A stretch of DNA of 64,000 bases from Oscillospiraceae bacterium (GTDB taxonomy: Bacteria > Bacillota > Clostridia > Oscillospirales > Acutalibacteraceae): assembly GCA_902762875.1 (NCBI GenBank), contig CACWPS010000007.1:34350-98349 (forward strand), written 5' to 3'. The position numbers were made by a program, and so were the translations under genes. Below the pieces are notes generated by a model, which was not told where the DNA came from, ran no database searches, and was given only the letters and a program-made list of their open reading frames with translations. Shown in pieces: positions 8,283 through 17,508 of the stretch; within the stretch, counting starts at the first letter, position 1, and each line of letters starts with the position of its first letter.

Positions 8283-9611
8283 ATGAGGCTTAAGTTAATT
8301 TCGGTGTTTTTGGCGGCGGTGCTATGTCTCGCACTTTGCGGCTGTGATATGTTTGCCACAAATACGGCAGAGCTTTTAAGTCCGCCCGAGCTTTCGGGGG
8401 ATATTGCGCCTATTGCGGAGGCGATCGCTAAAAATGCCGGCGGCGAATACACCTTAAAATATCCCACTAACGGTAATTTTCGCTCGGCAGTTGTGCAAAA
8501 CGATATTGACGGGGACGGCAGGCTTGAGGCCTTTGCTTTTTACAGTATGAAGGAGAAGGAAAACGGAACCGACACCGTTAATATGTATATCAGCGTCATA
8601 AGCTTTAGCGGCGGTGAGTGGGTTTTTGCGGATAAGCAGAAAATGGTTGCCGGCGGCGTGGAGCGAATCGACTTTTGCGACCTTGACGGCGACGGCACAT
8701 CCGAAATTTTAGTGGGTTGGGAAATATACGGCACCAGCGAAATGCAGCTTGCGGTATACAGCTTTAAGGACTCAAAACTCACCCAGCGCACCCTGCAGAA
8801 ATACAGCCGTTTTATATGCTGTGACCTTAATGATGACGGATTAAGCGAAATTTTAATAATTAGGCTAAGCCCTGCCGAGCAGATTAATACTGCGGGGGTT
8901 TATCAGCTTACAGAGGGCGGTGTTACAGAGCTTTATTCCTGCGAGCTTGATAGAACCGCTCAGTCGATAGAGGAGCCTATAGTGTCCCATCTTTCTTCCG
9001 GCAGACCTGCGGTTTATATTGACGAGATAAAGGGCGTGGGCGCTGTAACCGAGGTTTTGTTTATTGAAAAAAATCAGCTTGTAAATCCGCTTATGAACGG
9101 GGAATCACGGGAGACCTTGGCAACACTCCGCTCGGCGGAAATAGGGGCCAAGGATATTAACGGTGACGGAATAATAGAAATACCCGTGCAGGAGAATGTG
9201 CCTTCAATCACAAAGTCCGACCTTAACGAGAAGCTCTATCTTACAAACTGGTGCTCCTACAACGGCGAAGCCCTTACCAACCAAATGACCGTAATGATAA
9301 ATAACAGCGACGGTTATTATTATATCCTCTCCCAAAAATGGACGGGACAAATTGCGGTACTTAAGGATACCGATAAAAGACTGCGTGAAATTTACCTTTA
9401 TAACAGCGAAACCTCTACAGCAGGGGAAATGCTTGTAGGCTTTATGACGGTGTCCCGAACCGACTGGGAAAGCGAAAAATACGAAAATTCGGGATATGAA
9501 AAAATTGCCCAAAATGAAGTGTCGGTTTATTTATGCAAAGTAAGCGATATTGCGAGGTCACAGGGTCTTACCGAAGAGGTTATAACCAAAAACTTTATAT
9601 TGACGGAGTAG
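8283..9611 (+). CDS. Lipoprotein with FG-GAP/VCBS-like calcium repeats
   Basis: 442 residues with a lipoprotein signal: a hydrophobic segment ending LALCGCDM, so the lipidated Cys is near residue 21. The mature part carries at least four Asp-rich EF-loop-like motifs (DIDGDGRLEAF, DLDGDGTSEIL, DLNDDGLSEIL, DINGDGIIEIP), the pattern of FG-GAP/VCBS beta-propeller repeats that bind calcium. Expected at the outer face of the membrane. The response regulator starts 8 bases after its stop, so lipoprotein, regulator and kinase look like one operon; an accessory sensor role is an inference. Function not otherwise recognised. Confidence 0.8.
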   Translation: MRLKLISVFLAAVLCLALCGCDMFATNTAELLSPPELSGDIAPIAEAIAKNAGGEYTLKYPTNGNFRSAVVQNDIDGDGRLEAFAFYSMKEKENGTDTVNMYISVISFSGGEWVFADKQKMVAGGVERIDFCDLDGDGTSEILVGWEIYGTSEMQLAVYSFKDSKLTQRTLQKYSRFICCDLNDDGLSEILIIRLSPAEQINTAGVYQLTEGGVTELYSCELDRTAQSIEEPIVSHLSSGRPAVYIDEIKGVGAVTEVLFIEKNQLVNPLMNGESRETLATLRSAEIGAKDINGDGIIEIPVQENVPSITKSDLNEKLYLTNWCSYNGEALTNQMTVMINNSDGYYYILSQKWTGQIAVLKDTDKRLREIYLYNSETSTAGEMLVGFMTVSRTDWESEKYENSGYEKIAQNEVSVYLCKVSDIARSQGLTEEVITKNFILTE

Positions 9612-9619
9612 ATTAAAGA

Positions 9620-10324
9620 ATGAAACGCATAATGATAGTTGAGGACGAGGCGGCAATACGGGAATTTGAGGCCATTAACCTTAAAAGGGTAGGCTACAGC
9701 GTAGTAGAGGCGGGCTCGGGCGAAGAGGCGCTTGAAATTTTTGATAATGACCTTGACGGCATAGACATAGCCCTGCTTGATATTTCAATGCCGGGAATGG
9801 ACGGCTTTACCCTATGTAAGGAGCTTAGAAAGCGGAGCGCAACCCTTGGTATAATAATGCTTACCGCCAGAACGCAGGAAATGGATAAGATAAGCGGGCT
9901 TATGATAGGGGCGGACGATTACATAACAAAGCCCTTTAGCCCCACAGAGCTTTTAGCAAGGGTGGACTCCCTTTACAGGCGGGTAGAAATGCAGGCGCCA
10001 AAATCTGCTCCCGCACCTAATGACGAGATTGTTTTGGGGGAATTTACCCTTAATCTGCGCCGCAGAACCCTGCTTAAAAACGGTCAAAACATTGAGCTTA
10101 CACAGGTTGAGTTCCAGATGATAGAGTATTTCTTCAATAACCCCGATGTGGCGCTCGACCGCACCGATATATTAAGTAAGGTTTGGGGAACAAACTATTT
10201 CGGCGAAGAAAAGATTGTAGATGTAAATGTAAGAAGGCTTCGTATGAAGGTTGAGGACGACCCCTCTCAACCGCAGCGTTTAATCACCGTTTGGGGTATG
10301 GGATATAAGTGGAATACCCATTAA
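9620..10324 (+). CDS. OmpR/PhoB-family response regulator
   Basis: 234 residues. The receiver domain (1-120) has the acidic pocket E8-D9, phosphoacceptor D54 in ALLDISMPGMDG, switch T82 and K104 in YITKPFSP. The C-terminal winged helix (about 135-230) has VDVNVRRLRMKVEDDP as recognition helix and a final VWGMGYKW hairpin. Followed after 38 bases by the cognate kinase and preceded by a lipoprotein. It likely controls envelope or transport genes; targets are not visible. Confidence 0.93.
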   Translation: MKRIMIVEDEAAIREFEAINLKRVGYSVVEAGSGEEALEIFDNDLDGIDIALLDISMPGMDGFTLCKELRKRSATLGIIMLTARTQEMDKISGLMIGADDYITKPFSPTELLARVDSLYRRVEMQAPKSAPAPNDEIVLGEFTLNLRRRTLLKNGQNIELTQVEFQMIEYFFNNPDVALDRTDILSKVWGTNYFGEEKIVDVNVRRLRMKVEDDPSQPQRLITVWGMGYKWNTH

Positions 10325-10362
10325 GGGTACTTAAATTATAATTTTTAAAGGGAGGGCGCACC

Positions 10363-11811
10363 ATGCAGCTTGAAATTAAGTTTAAAAGCATAGCGGCAAG
10401 ATGGTTTTTTAACATTTTTCTTATTGTGGCGATTATTGTCTGTACGGTGATTATCGCCCTTTCGGCCCTAGTAAGCTCCCTTTACACCGAGCGTATAACC
10501 ACCCTTGCCAATGACCTTACATATGAATTCAACTCCCTTTCCACGGTTGCGGGAACTAATTTTAAGGATACGGCGGTGGACCTTGCGGAAAACTTCCCCC
10601 ATAAAACAAAGTTAGAGGTTCAGGTTATTGACAGGGACGGCAGTATTATTGTAACCACTACAGGCTTTCGCCCGGCAGAGGAGAAGATGCCCGATTATGA
10701 GAGGGCAAAAAAGAGCGGCTATGCTTCCCTTAAATGCAAAACCGCCGAGGGTGAGCGGGTGCTTTGCGGCACTACAGCACTATATGACTCCTCGGGCAGG
10801 TATATCGGCGCTTACAGGTGGATTACCTCCCTTAAAAATACCAACAAAATAATTACTTGGATGGTTTTATCCCTTGTTTTGGCGGGTCTGCTTATACTGG
10901 CATTCTGCGCCTTTTCGGGTTTGTTTTTCATACGCTCCATTGTAAAGCCTATAAGGGATGTAAGCAATATCGCAAGAAAGATTGCAATGGGGGATTTTAA
11001 TTCCCGAATAGAAATTACCAAGAACGACGAGATAGGCGAGCTTTGCGACACCATTAACTATATGGCATCGGAATTAAATCAGGCGGAAAACCTCAAGAAT
11101 GATTTTATTTCCTCTGTTTCCCACGAACTTAGAACCCCTCTTACGGCTATAAGGGGCTGGGGAGAGACGGCGAAAATGTCCTTAGGCACCGACGAAGAGC
11201 TTGTAAAACGGGGACTTGATGTGGTGCTTTCCGAGGCGGACAGACTGTCGGGCCTTGTTGAGGAGCTGTTGGATTTTTCCCGAATGGAAACAGGGCGACT
11301 TTCTGTTGCGGCACAGCCCCTTAATGTTTCGCAGATTTTGTCGGAATCGGTGGATATGTATATAGAGCTTGCCAGACAGCAGGGATTAGAGCTTATCTAT
11401 ACCCGCTCTGCCGAGGATATGATAGTATCAGGCGACTCCAACCGCTTAAAGCAGGTCTTTATAAATATAATCGATAATGCGGTTAAGTATACCGAAAAGG
11501 GCGGTCAGGTGCTTGTTGACCAGACTGCCGAGGAGGGCTGTGTCAGAATAACGGTTAAGGATACGGGTGTGGGAATTCCCGCACAGGATATTGATCGTGT
11601 TAAGGAAAAATTCTATAAGGCAAATAAAACCGTAAGGGGCTCAGGCATAGGTCTTGCGGTTGCGGACGAGATAATAAAACAGCACAACGGCCTTTTGTTT
11701 ATCGAAAGCGACGAGGGCGTGGGAACTACCGTCACCATTGTGCTTTCCCTTTATGAGCCGGAGGAAACAGAGCAAACCGAAGCAGAGCAGTCCGAAGAAA
11801 AGGAGAATTAG
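10363..11811 (+). CDS. Membrane sensor histidine kinase
   Basis: 482 residues. TM1 at about 15-40, an extracellular PAS/Cache-like sensor region of roughly 120 residues, TM2 at about 165-190, then a HAMP linker (FIRSIVKPIRDVSNIARKI), the HisKA dimerisation helix with H254 in SSVSHELRTPLTAI, and a HATPase domain with N box (NIIDNAVKYT), G1 (DTGVGI) and G2 (GSGIGLAV). The C-terminal Glu-rich tail is unusual but probably disordered. Partner of the response regulator upstream. ATG with GGGAGGGCG upstream. Confidence 0.93.
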   Translation: MQLEIKFKSIAARWFFNIFLIVAIIVCTVIIALSALVSSLYTERITTLANDLTYEFNSLSTVAGTNFKDTAVDLAENFPHKTKLEVQVIDRDGSIIVTTTGFRPAEEKMPDYERAKKSGYASLKCKTAEGERVLCGTTALYDSSGRYIGAYRWITSLKNTNKIITWMVLSLVLAGLLILAFCAFSGLFFIRSIVKPIRDVSNIARKIAMGDFNSRIEITKNDEIGELCDTINYMASELNQAENLKNDFISSVSHELRTPLTAIRGWGETAKMSLGTDEELVKRGLDVVLSEADRLSGLVEELLDFSRMETGRLSVAAQPLNVSQILSESVDMYIELARQQGLELIYTRSAEDMIVSGDSNRLKQVFINIIDNAVKYTEKGGQVLVDQTAEEGCVRITVKDTGVGIPAQDIDRVKEKFYKANKTVRGSGIGLAVADEIIKQHNGLLFIESDEGVGTTVTIVLSLYEPEETEQTEAEQSEEKEN

Positions 11812-12801
11812 ATGGCAAAGTACACTTCAATAGGTGGTCAGGCGCTGATAGAGGGCATTATGATGAAAAGTCCCGAGAAAACTGCGCTTGCGGTAAGAAT
11901 GCCCGATAAATCAATAGACATAACCTACTTAGACGGCAAAAGCATCAGAGAAAGGTATAAAATCTTAAAGCTCCCCATACTTAGAGGCATAGCGGGCTTT
12001 ATAGAAGCTATGATACAGGGCTACAAGGCGATGATGCTTTCCGCCGATAAGTCGGGTTTTACAGACCTTAGTGAGGAAGAAAAGGAAAAGACCGAGGACG
12101 ATAAGAAAAATGAAAGCGCCCTTATGAGCGTTATTATGGTGATAGCTACAGTACTTGGTGTTGCCCTTGCGGTTGTGCTTTTTATGCTGCTGCCGAGGCT
12201 TGCGGTCCAGGGACTGACTGCGATATTTAAGGCGGAGTTTTCCCCCGTTGTCCGTTCAAGTATAGAACAGCTTTTAAAGCTTACCATATTTGTTGCCTAT
12301 GTTTGGGCGGTATCCTTTATGAAGGATATAAAACGGGTGTTTATGTACCACGGTGCAGAGCATAAGACCATTTTCTGTTACGAAAAGGGACTGCCTTTGA
12401 CGGTCGAAAATGTAAGAACACAGCGCCGTTTCCACCCCCGCTGCGGCACCTCGTTTATGATTCTTATGATACTTGTAAGCATTATTTTTTCAACATTAGT
12501 GCAGATTATTTTCCCCGGTGTTTACAATATCTATTGGCTGTGGGTGGTAATAAAAATCCTTTTAATCCCCCTTGTATGCGGTGCGGGCTTTGAGGTGCTT
12601 AAAATCTGCGGCAGATATGATAATTTGTTTACTAAAATCATTTCCGCACCGGGACTGTGGCTTCAAAGGCTTACCACCAAGGAGCCCGACGACGGTATGA
12701 TAGAAATTGCCATAGCGGCGCTTAAGGCCTGCGAGCCTGCCGTACCCGATGTTGACCGCAGTATTGACAGAACAGAAGAAACGGACGAAACAGAAGAATG
12801 A
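11812..12801 (+). CDS. DUF1385 membrane protein, YqhQ-like
   Basis: 329 residues, starting one base after the kinase stop codon. It begins with the family hallmark YTSIGGQALIEGIMMKSP and has the conserved YHGAEHKTIFCYEKG and RRFHPRCGTSF His/Cys motifs, which suggest a metal site. Four to five hydrophobic segments lie between residues 100 and 260. The family was named for a predicted metal-dependent enzyme, but its reaction is unknown to me. It regularly neighbours prmC/prfA in Firmicutes. Overlaps prmC by 4 bases (ATGA), implying coupled translation. Confidence 0.9.
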   Translation: MAKYTSIGGQALIEGIMMKSPEKTALAVRMPDKSIDITYLDGKSIRERYKILKLPILRGIAGFIEAMIQGYKAMMLSADKSGFTDLSEEEKEKTEDDKKNESALMSVIMVIATVLGVALAVVLFMLLPRLAVQGLTAIFKAEFSPVVRSSIEQLLKLTIFVAYVWAVSFMKDIKRVFMYHGAEHKTIFCYEKGLPLTVENVRTQRRFHPRCGTSFMILMILVSIIFSTLVQIIFPGVYNIYWLWVVIKILLIPLVCGAGFEVLKICGRYDNLFTKIISAPGLWLQRLTTKEPDDGMIEIAIAALKACEPAVPDVDRSIDRTEETDETEE

Positions 12802-13637
12802 ATATATTTGAAGCCTACAACAGTATCAAAAAGGCGCTTGAGGGTGCGGGAATTGAGGACTATGTCTTCGAGGCAAAGCAGATTATAAAGCATATAACAG
12901 GCTTTTCAAGCACCGAGATACTGATGAATTATACAAAGGAGCTTACCGAGTTTCAGAGCAATAATCTGACGGCGATATTAAAGCAAAGGGAGCTTAGATA
13001 CCCCCTGCAATATATCTTCGGCGAGTGGTCCTTTTACGGAAGAGATTTTTATGTAGGACCGGGAGTGTTAGTACCGAGGGCAGATACCGAAACGGTAATT
13101 GAGGTCTGTACCGATTACCTAAAGGATAAAACGGAGTCTAAAATCTTAGACCTTTGCGCAGGGAGCGGATGTATAGGCATAACCCTCTCTAAGGAAAAAG
13201 AGGATAGCGTTTGCCTAATGGTTGAAAAATACCCCGAGGCTATGAGGTATGCCGAAAAAAATATCACACGCAATAAGGCGGAAAACGCCAAGGTGATTTC
13301 GGGCGATATTTTCTGCGGTGCGGGTGCAGAAGAAAAATACGACCTGATAGTAAGCAATCCCCCCTATGTTGCCGAAGAGGGCGATATAGAGGTTTCCCCC
13401 GAAACAAAGTACGAGCCCGAAACAGCACTTTTAGGCGGCGGGGACGGACTTAAGTTCTACAGGGCAATTACCGAGAATTATAAGGACTCCCTTAAAGAAA
13501 AGGGTATGCTTTGTTTTGAGGTGGGCATAGGGCAGGCAGACCCTGTTAAGGAGATATTAAATGCCGCAGGCTTTACCGATATAGGCACTAAAAAAGATTT
13601 GAACGGTATTGAACGGGCGGTTTACGCATACAAATAA
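12798..13637 (+). CDS. prmC: Release factor glutamine methyltransferase
   Basis: N5-methylates the GGQ glutamine of peptide release factors, improving termination. 279 residues: an N-terminal helical release-factor-binding domain (1-80) and a Rossmann SAM domain with ILDLCAGSGCIGI (motif I) and the catalytic NPPYV in YDLIVSNPPYVAEEG. Translationally coupled to DUF1385. recA follows after 24 bases. Confidence 0.95.
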   Translation: MNIFEAYNSIKKALEGAGIEDYVFEAKQIIKHITGFSSTEILMNYTKELTEFQSNNLTAILKQRELRYPLQYIFGEWSFYGRDFYVGPGVLVPRADTETVIEVCTDYLKDKTESKILDLCAGSGCIGITLSKEKEDSVCLMVEKYPEAMRYAEKNITRNKAENAKVISGDIFCGAGAEEKYDLIVSNPPYVAEEGDIEVSPETKYEPETALLGGGDGLKFYRAITENYKDSLKEKGMLCFEVGIGQADPVKEILNAAGFTDIGTKKDLNGIERAVYAYK

Positions 13638-13661
13638 AAATTTAAGGAACGGTGAAATAGA

Positions 13662-14816
13662 ATGGCACAGAAAACAAACATTAAAACACCCGTAAAGGTT
13701 ACCGAGACAGAGGGTAAGGAAAAGGCTCTCAAAACCGCAATGGAACAGATTGAAAAGCAGTTCGGCAAGGGTGCGGTTATGAGACTGGGCGAAAATGTGG
13801 GAATGAATGTGGAGTCCATACACACAGGCTCCCTTACCTTGGACTTAGCCCTCGGAATAGGCGGTATCCCTAAGGGCAGAATTATAGAGATTTACGGCCC
13901 CGAATCCTCGGGTAAAACCACCGTTGCGCTCCACTGTGTAGCCGAGGCGCAAAAAGCGGGGGGCACCGCCGCATTTATAGATGTTGAGCACGCATTAGAC
14001 CCTGTTTATGCTAAAAAGCTTGGGGTAGATATTGACGGCCTGCTTGTATCCCAGCCCGATTCGGGCGAGCAGGCGCTGGAAATTGCCGAGGCGCTTGTGC
14101 GTTCGGGTGCTATTGATATTATAGTTATCGACTCGGTAGCCGCCCTTGTTACAAAGGCGGAAATTGAGGGGGAAATGGGGGACTCCCATGTAGGTCAGTT
14201 AGCCCGCCTTATGTCACAGGCGTTAAGAAAGCTTACGGGTGCGCTTGCTAAGACCGACTGTGCGGCTATATTTATTAACCAGCTGCGTGAGAAAATCGGC
14301 GTTATGTACGGCAACCCCGAAACCACCACCGGCGGCAGAGCTTTAAAGTTCTATTCAAGCGTGCGTATTGATGTGCGCAAGGGGGACCAGATTAAGGACG
14401 GCGGCGAGGTTATAGGCAACCGCACAAAGGTTAAGATTGTTAAAAACAAGGTAGCTCCCCCCTTTAAGGCGGCAGAGTTCGATATTATGTACGGCGAGGG
14501 TATTTCCCATGTGGGCGAGCTTGTGGATGTGGGCGTTGAAACCAATATACTTAAGAAATCGGGCGCATGGTTCTATTACGGCGATACAAGGCTCGGTCAG
14601 GGACGGGATAATGTTAAAAAGCTGTTCCTTGACAATCCTGAATTGGCCAAAGAGATAGAGGATAAAATTTTTGCCGCAGTGAAGTCCGGCACAGAGGTTA
14701 CGGGCGTTTCGGCAGAGCCGAGCGAGGGTGACAGCGAGCCTGTAATCGAGCCTACCGCACCCGAGAATATCCGTCCCCGCAAAAAGGTGGATATTGATAT
14801 AGCGGTTGACGAATAA
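13662..14816 (+). CDS. recA: Recombinase RecA
   Basis: DNA strand-exchange ATPase and LexA co-protease. Residue order is canonical: N-terminal helix, Walker [10 protein letters not shown], Walker [11 protein letters not shown], the L1 region with [21 protein letters not shown], the [19 protein letters not shown] signature and a C-terminal acidic tail. 384 residues is slightly longer than average because of the tail. No LexA box lies in the 24 bases upstream and the gene sits inside a run, so SOS control, if any, would act from further upstream. The recX ATG overlaps the stop codon. Confidence 0.98.
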   Translation: MAQKTNIKTPVKVTETEGKEKALKTAMEQIEKQFGKGAVMRLGENVGMNVESIHTGSLTLDLALGIGGIPKGRIIEIYGPESSGKTTVALHCVAEAQKAGGTAAFIDVEHALDPVYAKKLGVDIDGLLVSQPDSGEQALEIAEALVRSGAIDIIVIDSVAALVTKAEIEGEMGDSHVGQLARLMSQALRKLTGALAKTDCAAIFINQLREKIGVMYGNPETTTGGRALKFYSSVRIDVRKGDQIKDGGEVIGNRTKVKIVKNKVAPPFKAAEFDIMYGEGISHVGELVDVGVETNILKKSGAWFYYGDTRLGQGRDNVKKLFLDNPELAKEIEDKIFAAVKSGTEVTGVSAEPSEGDSEPVIEPTAPENIRPRKKVDIDIAVDE

Positions 14817-15439
14817 TGCTTATCACCGAAGCGCAAAAGCAAAAAAAGCACCTTACAAGGCTTGTTTTTGAGGACGGCAGTGAGGCTTTTTTGGATAATG
14901 ACATTTGTATAAATTACTCACTAAAGCCCCAGACGCAAATTTCCGAGGAAGAGCTTAAAAAGCTTACCTACGAATCGGAATATGTAAGGGCGAAATCGAG
15001 AGCCCTTTGGTACTTAGACCGTGCCGACCGCACCGAAAAGGGTATGTACGAAAAGCTTGTAACAGCGGGGTTTGACAAAAAGGCCAGCGCCGCAGTTGTG
15101 GGCAGATTTGTTGAGGTAGGGCTTATTGACGACCGCCGCTTTGCTGAGAATTTTGCCGAAAAATGCAAGGACGCCAACATCTCAAAGCGGGAGGGAATAA
15201 GGAAATTACTCTCTAAAGGTGTTCCTTATGATATTGCAAACGAGGTCTTCTCCGAAACCGAGGTGGACGAGGAGGAGCAGGTGCTGGCGGTAATTGAAAA
15301 AAAGTATGCACGAAAACTCACACAGGAAAACGGCGTACAAAGGGTTTACGCCGCACTTGTAAGAAAGGGCTTTTCCTTTTCGTCGGTAAAAAGCGCCCTT
15401 AAAAAATACAGCGAAGAGCTTGAATACAGCGAGGAATAG
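14816..15439 (+). CDS. recX: RecX, regulator of RecA
   Basis: Small cytosolic protein that binds RecA filaments and modulates their activity. 207 residues, mostly three-helix RecX repeats: LWYLDRADRTEKGMYEKL near residue 62 and VGLIDDRRFAENFAEKC near 100 are typical. A longer N-terminal extension (1-55) with FEDGSEAFLDNDICI is usual in Firmicutes RecX. Its start overlaps the recA stop (TAATG), so expression is coupled. Confidence 0.93.
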   Translation: MLITEAQKQKKHLTRLVFEDGSEAFLDNDICINYSLKPQTQISEEELKKLTYESEYVRAKSRALWYLDRADRTEKGMYEKLVTAGFDKKASAAVVGRFVEVGLIDDRRFAENFAEKCKDANISKREGIRKLLSKGVPYDIANEVFSETEVDEEEQVLAVIEKKYARKLTQENGVQRVYAALVRKGFSFSSVKSALKKYSEELEYSEE

Positions 15440-15471
15440 CGTGAAAAATCACGCAAAAAATATAAAGACGC

Positions 15472-15579
15472 CTGTTTCTCGCCTTTGTTACCAAAGGCAA
15501 CCGAAACAGATGCGATATAATAATCACCATTTTGGTGAGTTTGCGTTGCATTTAGTGTCTTGAAAAAATGGTGATTATT
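15472..15579 (+). promoter_or_regulatory. Structured leader abutting rimO start (candidate riboregulator)
   Basis: A nested hairpin comes first: CTGTTTC (15472-15478) pairs with GAAACAG (15503-15509) around CCTTTG/CAAAGG (15482-15487/15492-15497). Then AATAATCACCATTTT (15519-15533) is the exact 15-base reverse complement of AAAATGGTGATTATT (15565-15579), which ends one base before the ATG at 15580. An alternative small hairpin CACCA/TGGTG (15525-15537) would compete. No ordinary Shine-Dalgarno is visible before either possible start, so initiation should be sensitive to folding. A short GCGTGA/TCACGC hairpin (15439-15454) lies further upstream without a T tract. Confidence 0.6.
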
Positions 15580-16905
15580 ATGTATAAGATTAGTATGGTG
15601 TCTTTGGGTTGCCCTAAAAATCAGGTTGATGCCGAAATGATGCTAAGCACCCTTAAAAGCGCAGGGTTTGAGATAGGAGCCGAGGAATCGGAAGCGGACG
15701 CAATTATTATTAACACCTGTGGCTTTATTGAGGACGCCAAAAAGGAAGCTATAGAAAATATCCTTGAAGCCGCCGAGTATAAAAAGAACGGCAACTGCAA
15801 GGCGCTTATTGTCACAGGCTGTCTTGCCGAGCGCTACAAGGACGATGTAACCGAGGAAATCCCCGAGGTTGATGTATGCGTAGGTATCGGCAAAAACGGG
15901 GATATTGCAAAAATCGTAGCCGAGGCTTTAAAGGGCGAACACAAAAACGCCTACGGTGAAAAGTGGGAGCTCAATTTAAACGGCGGCAGAATTTTGGGCT
16001 CATATCCCTTTACCACCTATTTAAAGGTGGCGGACGGGTGCGACAACTACTGTACCTACTGCGCAATACCCAAAATCAGGGGCAGACTTCGCTCAAGAAA
16101 AATTGAGGACTGCGTTGCCGAGGCAAGGAAATTAGCCGAGGGCGGAGTAAAGGAATTAACGGTAGTGGCGCAGGATACCACCGCCTACGGGGAAGATATT
16201 TACGGAAAGCCTATGCTGTCAGAGCTGTTAAAAGAGCTTTGCAAAATTGAGGGACTGCATTGGATAAGAACCCTTTACACCTACCCCGACCGCATTACCG
16301 ATGAGCTGCTTGATACGGTGGCGAGGGAGCCTAAATTGGTAAAATATTTCGACATTCCGCTCCAGCATGTAAATGGGGATATATTAAAGCGAATGAACCG
16401 CAGGGGGGATTGCGAAAGCTTAAAAGCGCTTATTAATAAAATACGGGCGAAAATCCCCGATGTAACCCTTAGAACCACACTTATAACGGGCTTCCCCGGG
16501 GAAACCGAGGAGCAGTTCTGCGAATTAGCGCAGTTTGTAAAGGAAATGCGGTTTGATAGATTAGGCTGTTTCACCTATTCAGCCGAGGAAGATACCGTAG
16601 CCGCAACCTTCGAGGACCAGATAGACGCTCAAACAAAGCAGGACAGAATGGATAACATAATGGATATGCAGATGACCATATCCGCCGAGAAGAACGAGGA
16701 AAAGGTGGGTACGGTTACCGAGGTGCTTATTGAAGGCTTCGACGATTACATTAAATGCTACTTCGGCAGAACCCCCGCCGACGCCCCCGAGGTTGACGGA
16801 AAAATATTCTTTATGTCGGGCCGTCCGCTTAAAATCGGCGACTTTGTAAAGGTACAGGTAAACGATTGCCTTGATTACGATTTGTTGGGAGAGTTATGTG
16901 AATGA
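15580..16905 (+). CDS. rimO: Ribosomal protein S12 methylthiotransferase
   Basis: Radical-SAM enzyme that adds a methylthio group to an Asp of ribosomal protein S12 (rpsL is at 33 kb). Domains: N-terminal MTTase UPF0004 domain opening with SMVSLGCPKNQVDAEM and INTCGFIEDAK (cluster cysteines), radical SAM core with CDNYCTYC (CxxxCxxC), and a C-terminal TRAM domain (about 375-441). The ATG at 15580 (441 residues) matches the family N-terminus better than the in-frame ATG at 15568, which lies inside the stem. Stop overlaps pgsA by 4 bases. Distinguished from MiaB by the SLGCPKN opening. Confidence 0.94.
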   Translation: MYKISMVSLGCPKNQVDAEMMLSTLKSAGFEIGAEESEADAIIINTCGFIEDAKKEAIENILEAAEYKKNGNCKALIVTGCLAERYKDDVTEEIPEVDVCVGIGKNGDIAKIVAEALKGEHKNAYGEKWELNLNGGRILGSYPFTTYLKVADGCDNYCTYCAIPKIRGRLRSRKIEDCVAEARKLAEGGVKELTVVAQDTTAYGEDIYGKPMLSELLKELCKIEGLHWIRTLYTYPDRITDELLDTVAREPKLVKYFDIPLQHVNGDILKRMNRRGDCESLKALINKIRAKIPDVTLRTTLITGFPGETEEQFCELAQFVKEMRFDRLGCFTYSAEEDTVAATFEDQIDAQTKQDRMDNIMDMQMTISAEKNEEKVGTVTEVLIEGFDDYIKCYFGRTPADAPEVDGKIFFMSGRPLKIGDFVKVQVNDCLDYDLLGELCE

Positions 16906-17483
16906 ATACACCGAATAAATTAACAATAGCAAGAATAATTGCAACCCCGTTTTTTATGGCGGCGCTTATGATTGAGTTTCCCTTCCACTACACCGTAGCG
17001 CTGATACTCTTTATCGCCGCCTCACTTACCGATATGATTGACGGTAAAATGGCAAGAAAATACAATATGATAACCGATTTCGGCAAGTTTTTAGACCCCC
17101 TTGCCGATAAAATGCTCACCACCGCCGCATTTTTGGGCTTTATTAAAATGGGCATAGGCTGGCAGGTGACCTGGATTGCCTTTATCGTACTGTTCAGGGA
17201 GTTTTTGATTTCCTCTTTGCGCCTTGTTGTGGTTTCAAGCGGCGGCAAGGTAATAGCGGCTAATATGTGGGGCAAGTGTAAAACCGTAAGCCAGATGGCG
17301 GGCATAATTTTAGCCCTCTTTGCCTATGTGCTTATTTCGGATTTCGGAATAAACAATGCGGTATTTGTTTCTGTCTGCAATATAATAATCAGCATACTTT
17401 TCTGGGCTTCCGCAGTATTATGTATTATATCGGGAGCAATTTATCTGAAAGACAGCAAGGAGTATATCGACCCGTCCAAGTAA
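16902..17483 (+). CDS. pgsA: CDP-diacylglycerol-glycerol-3-phosphate phosphatidyltransferase
   Basis: Integral membrane enzyme that makes phosphatidylglycerol phosphate, the precursor of PG and cardiolipin. The CDP-alcohol phosphatidyltransferase motif is complete: DMIDGKMARKYNMITDFGKF followed by LDPLADKM. 193 residues and about six hydrophobic segments fit the family. ATG overlaps the rimO stop (ATGA). Confidence 0.94.
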   Translation: MNTPNKLTIARIIATPFFMAALMIEFPFHYTVALILFIAASLTDMIDGKMARKYNMITDFGKFLDPLADKMLTTAAFLGFIKMGIGWQVTWIAFIVLFREFLISSLRLVVVSSGGKVIAANMWGKCKTVSQMAGIILALFAYVLISDFGINNAVFVSVCNIIISILFWASAVLCIISGAIYLKDSKEYIDPSK

Positions 17484-17508
17484 GTACGGGTTTTGGGAGG
17501 TTATTTAT

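Noticed and set aside
15439-15460. GCGTGA/TCACGC hairpin after recX as a terminator
   Set aside because: It is followed by an A run, not a T run, on the sense strand, and the opposite strand has no gene to end.
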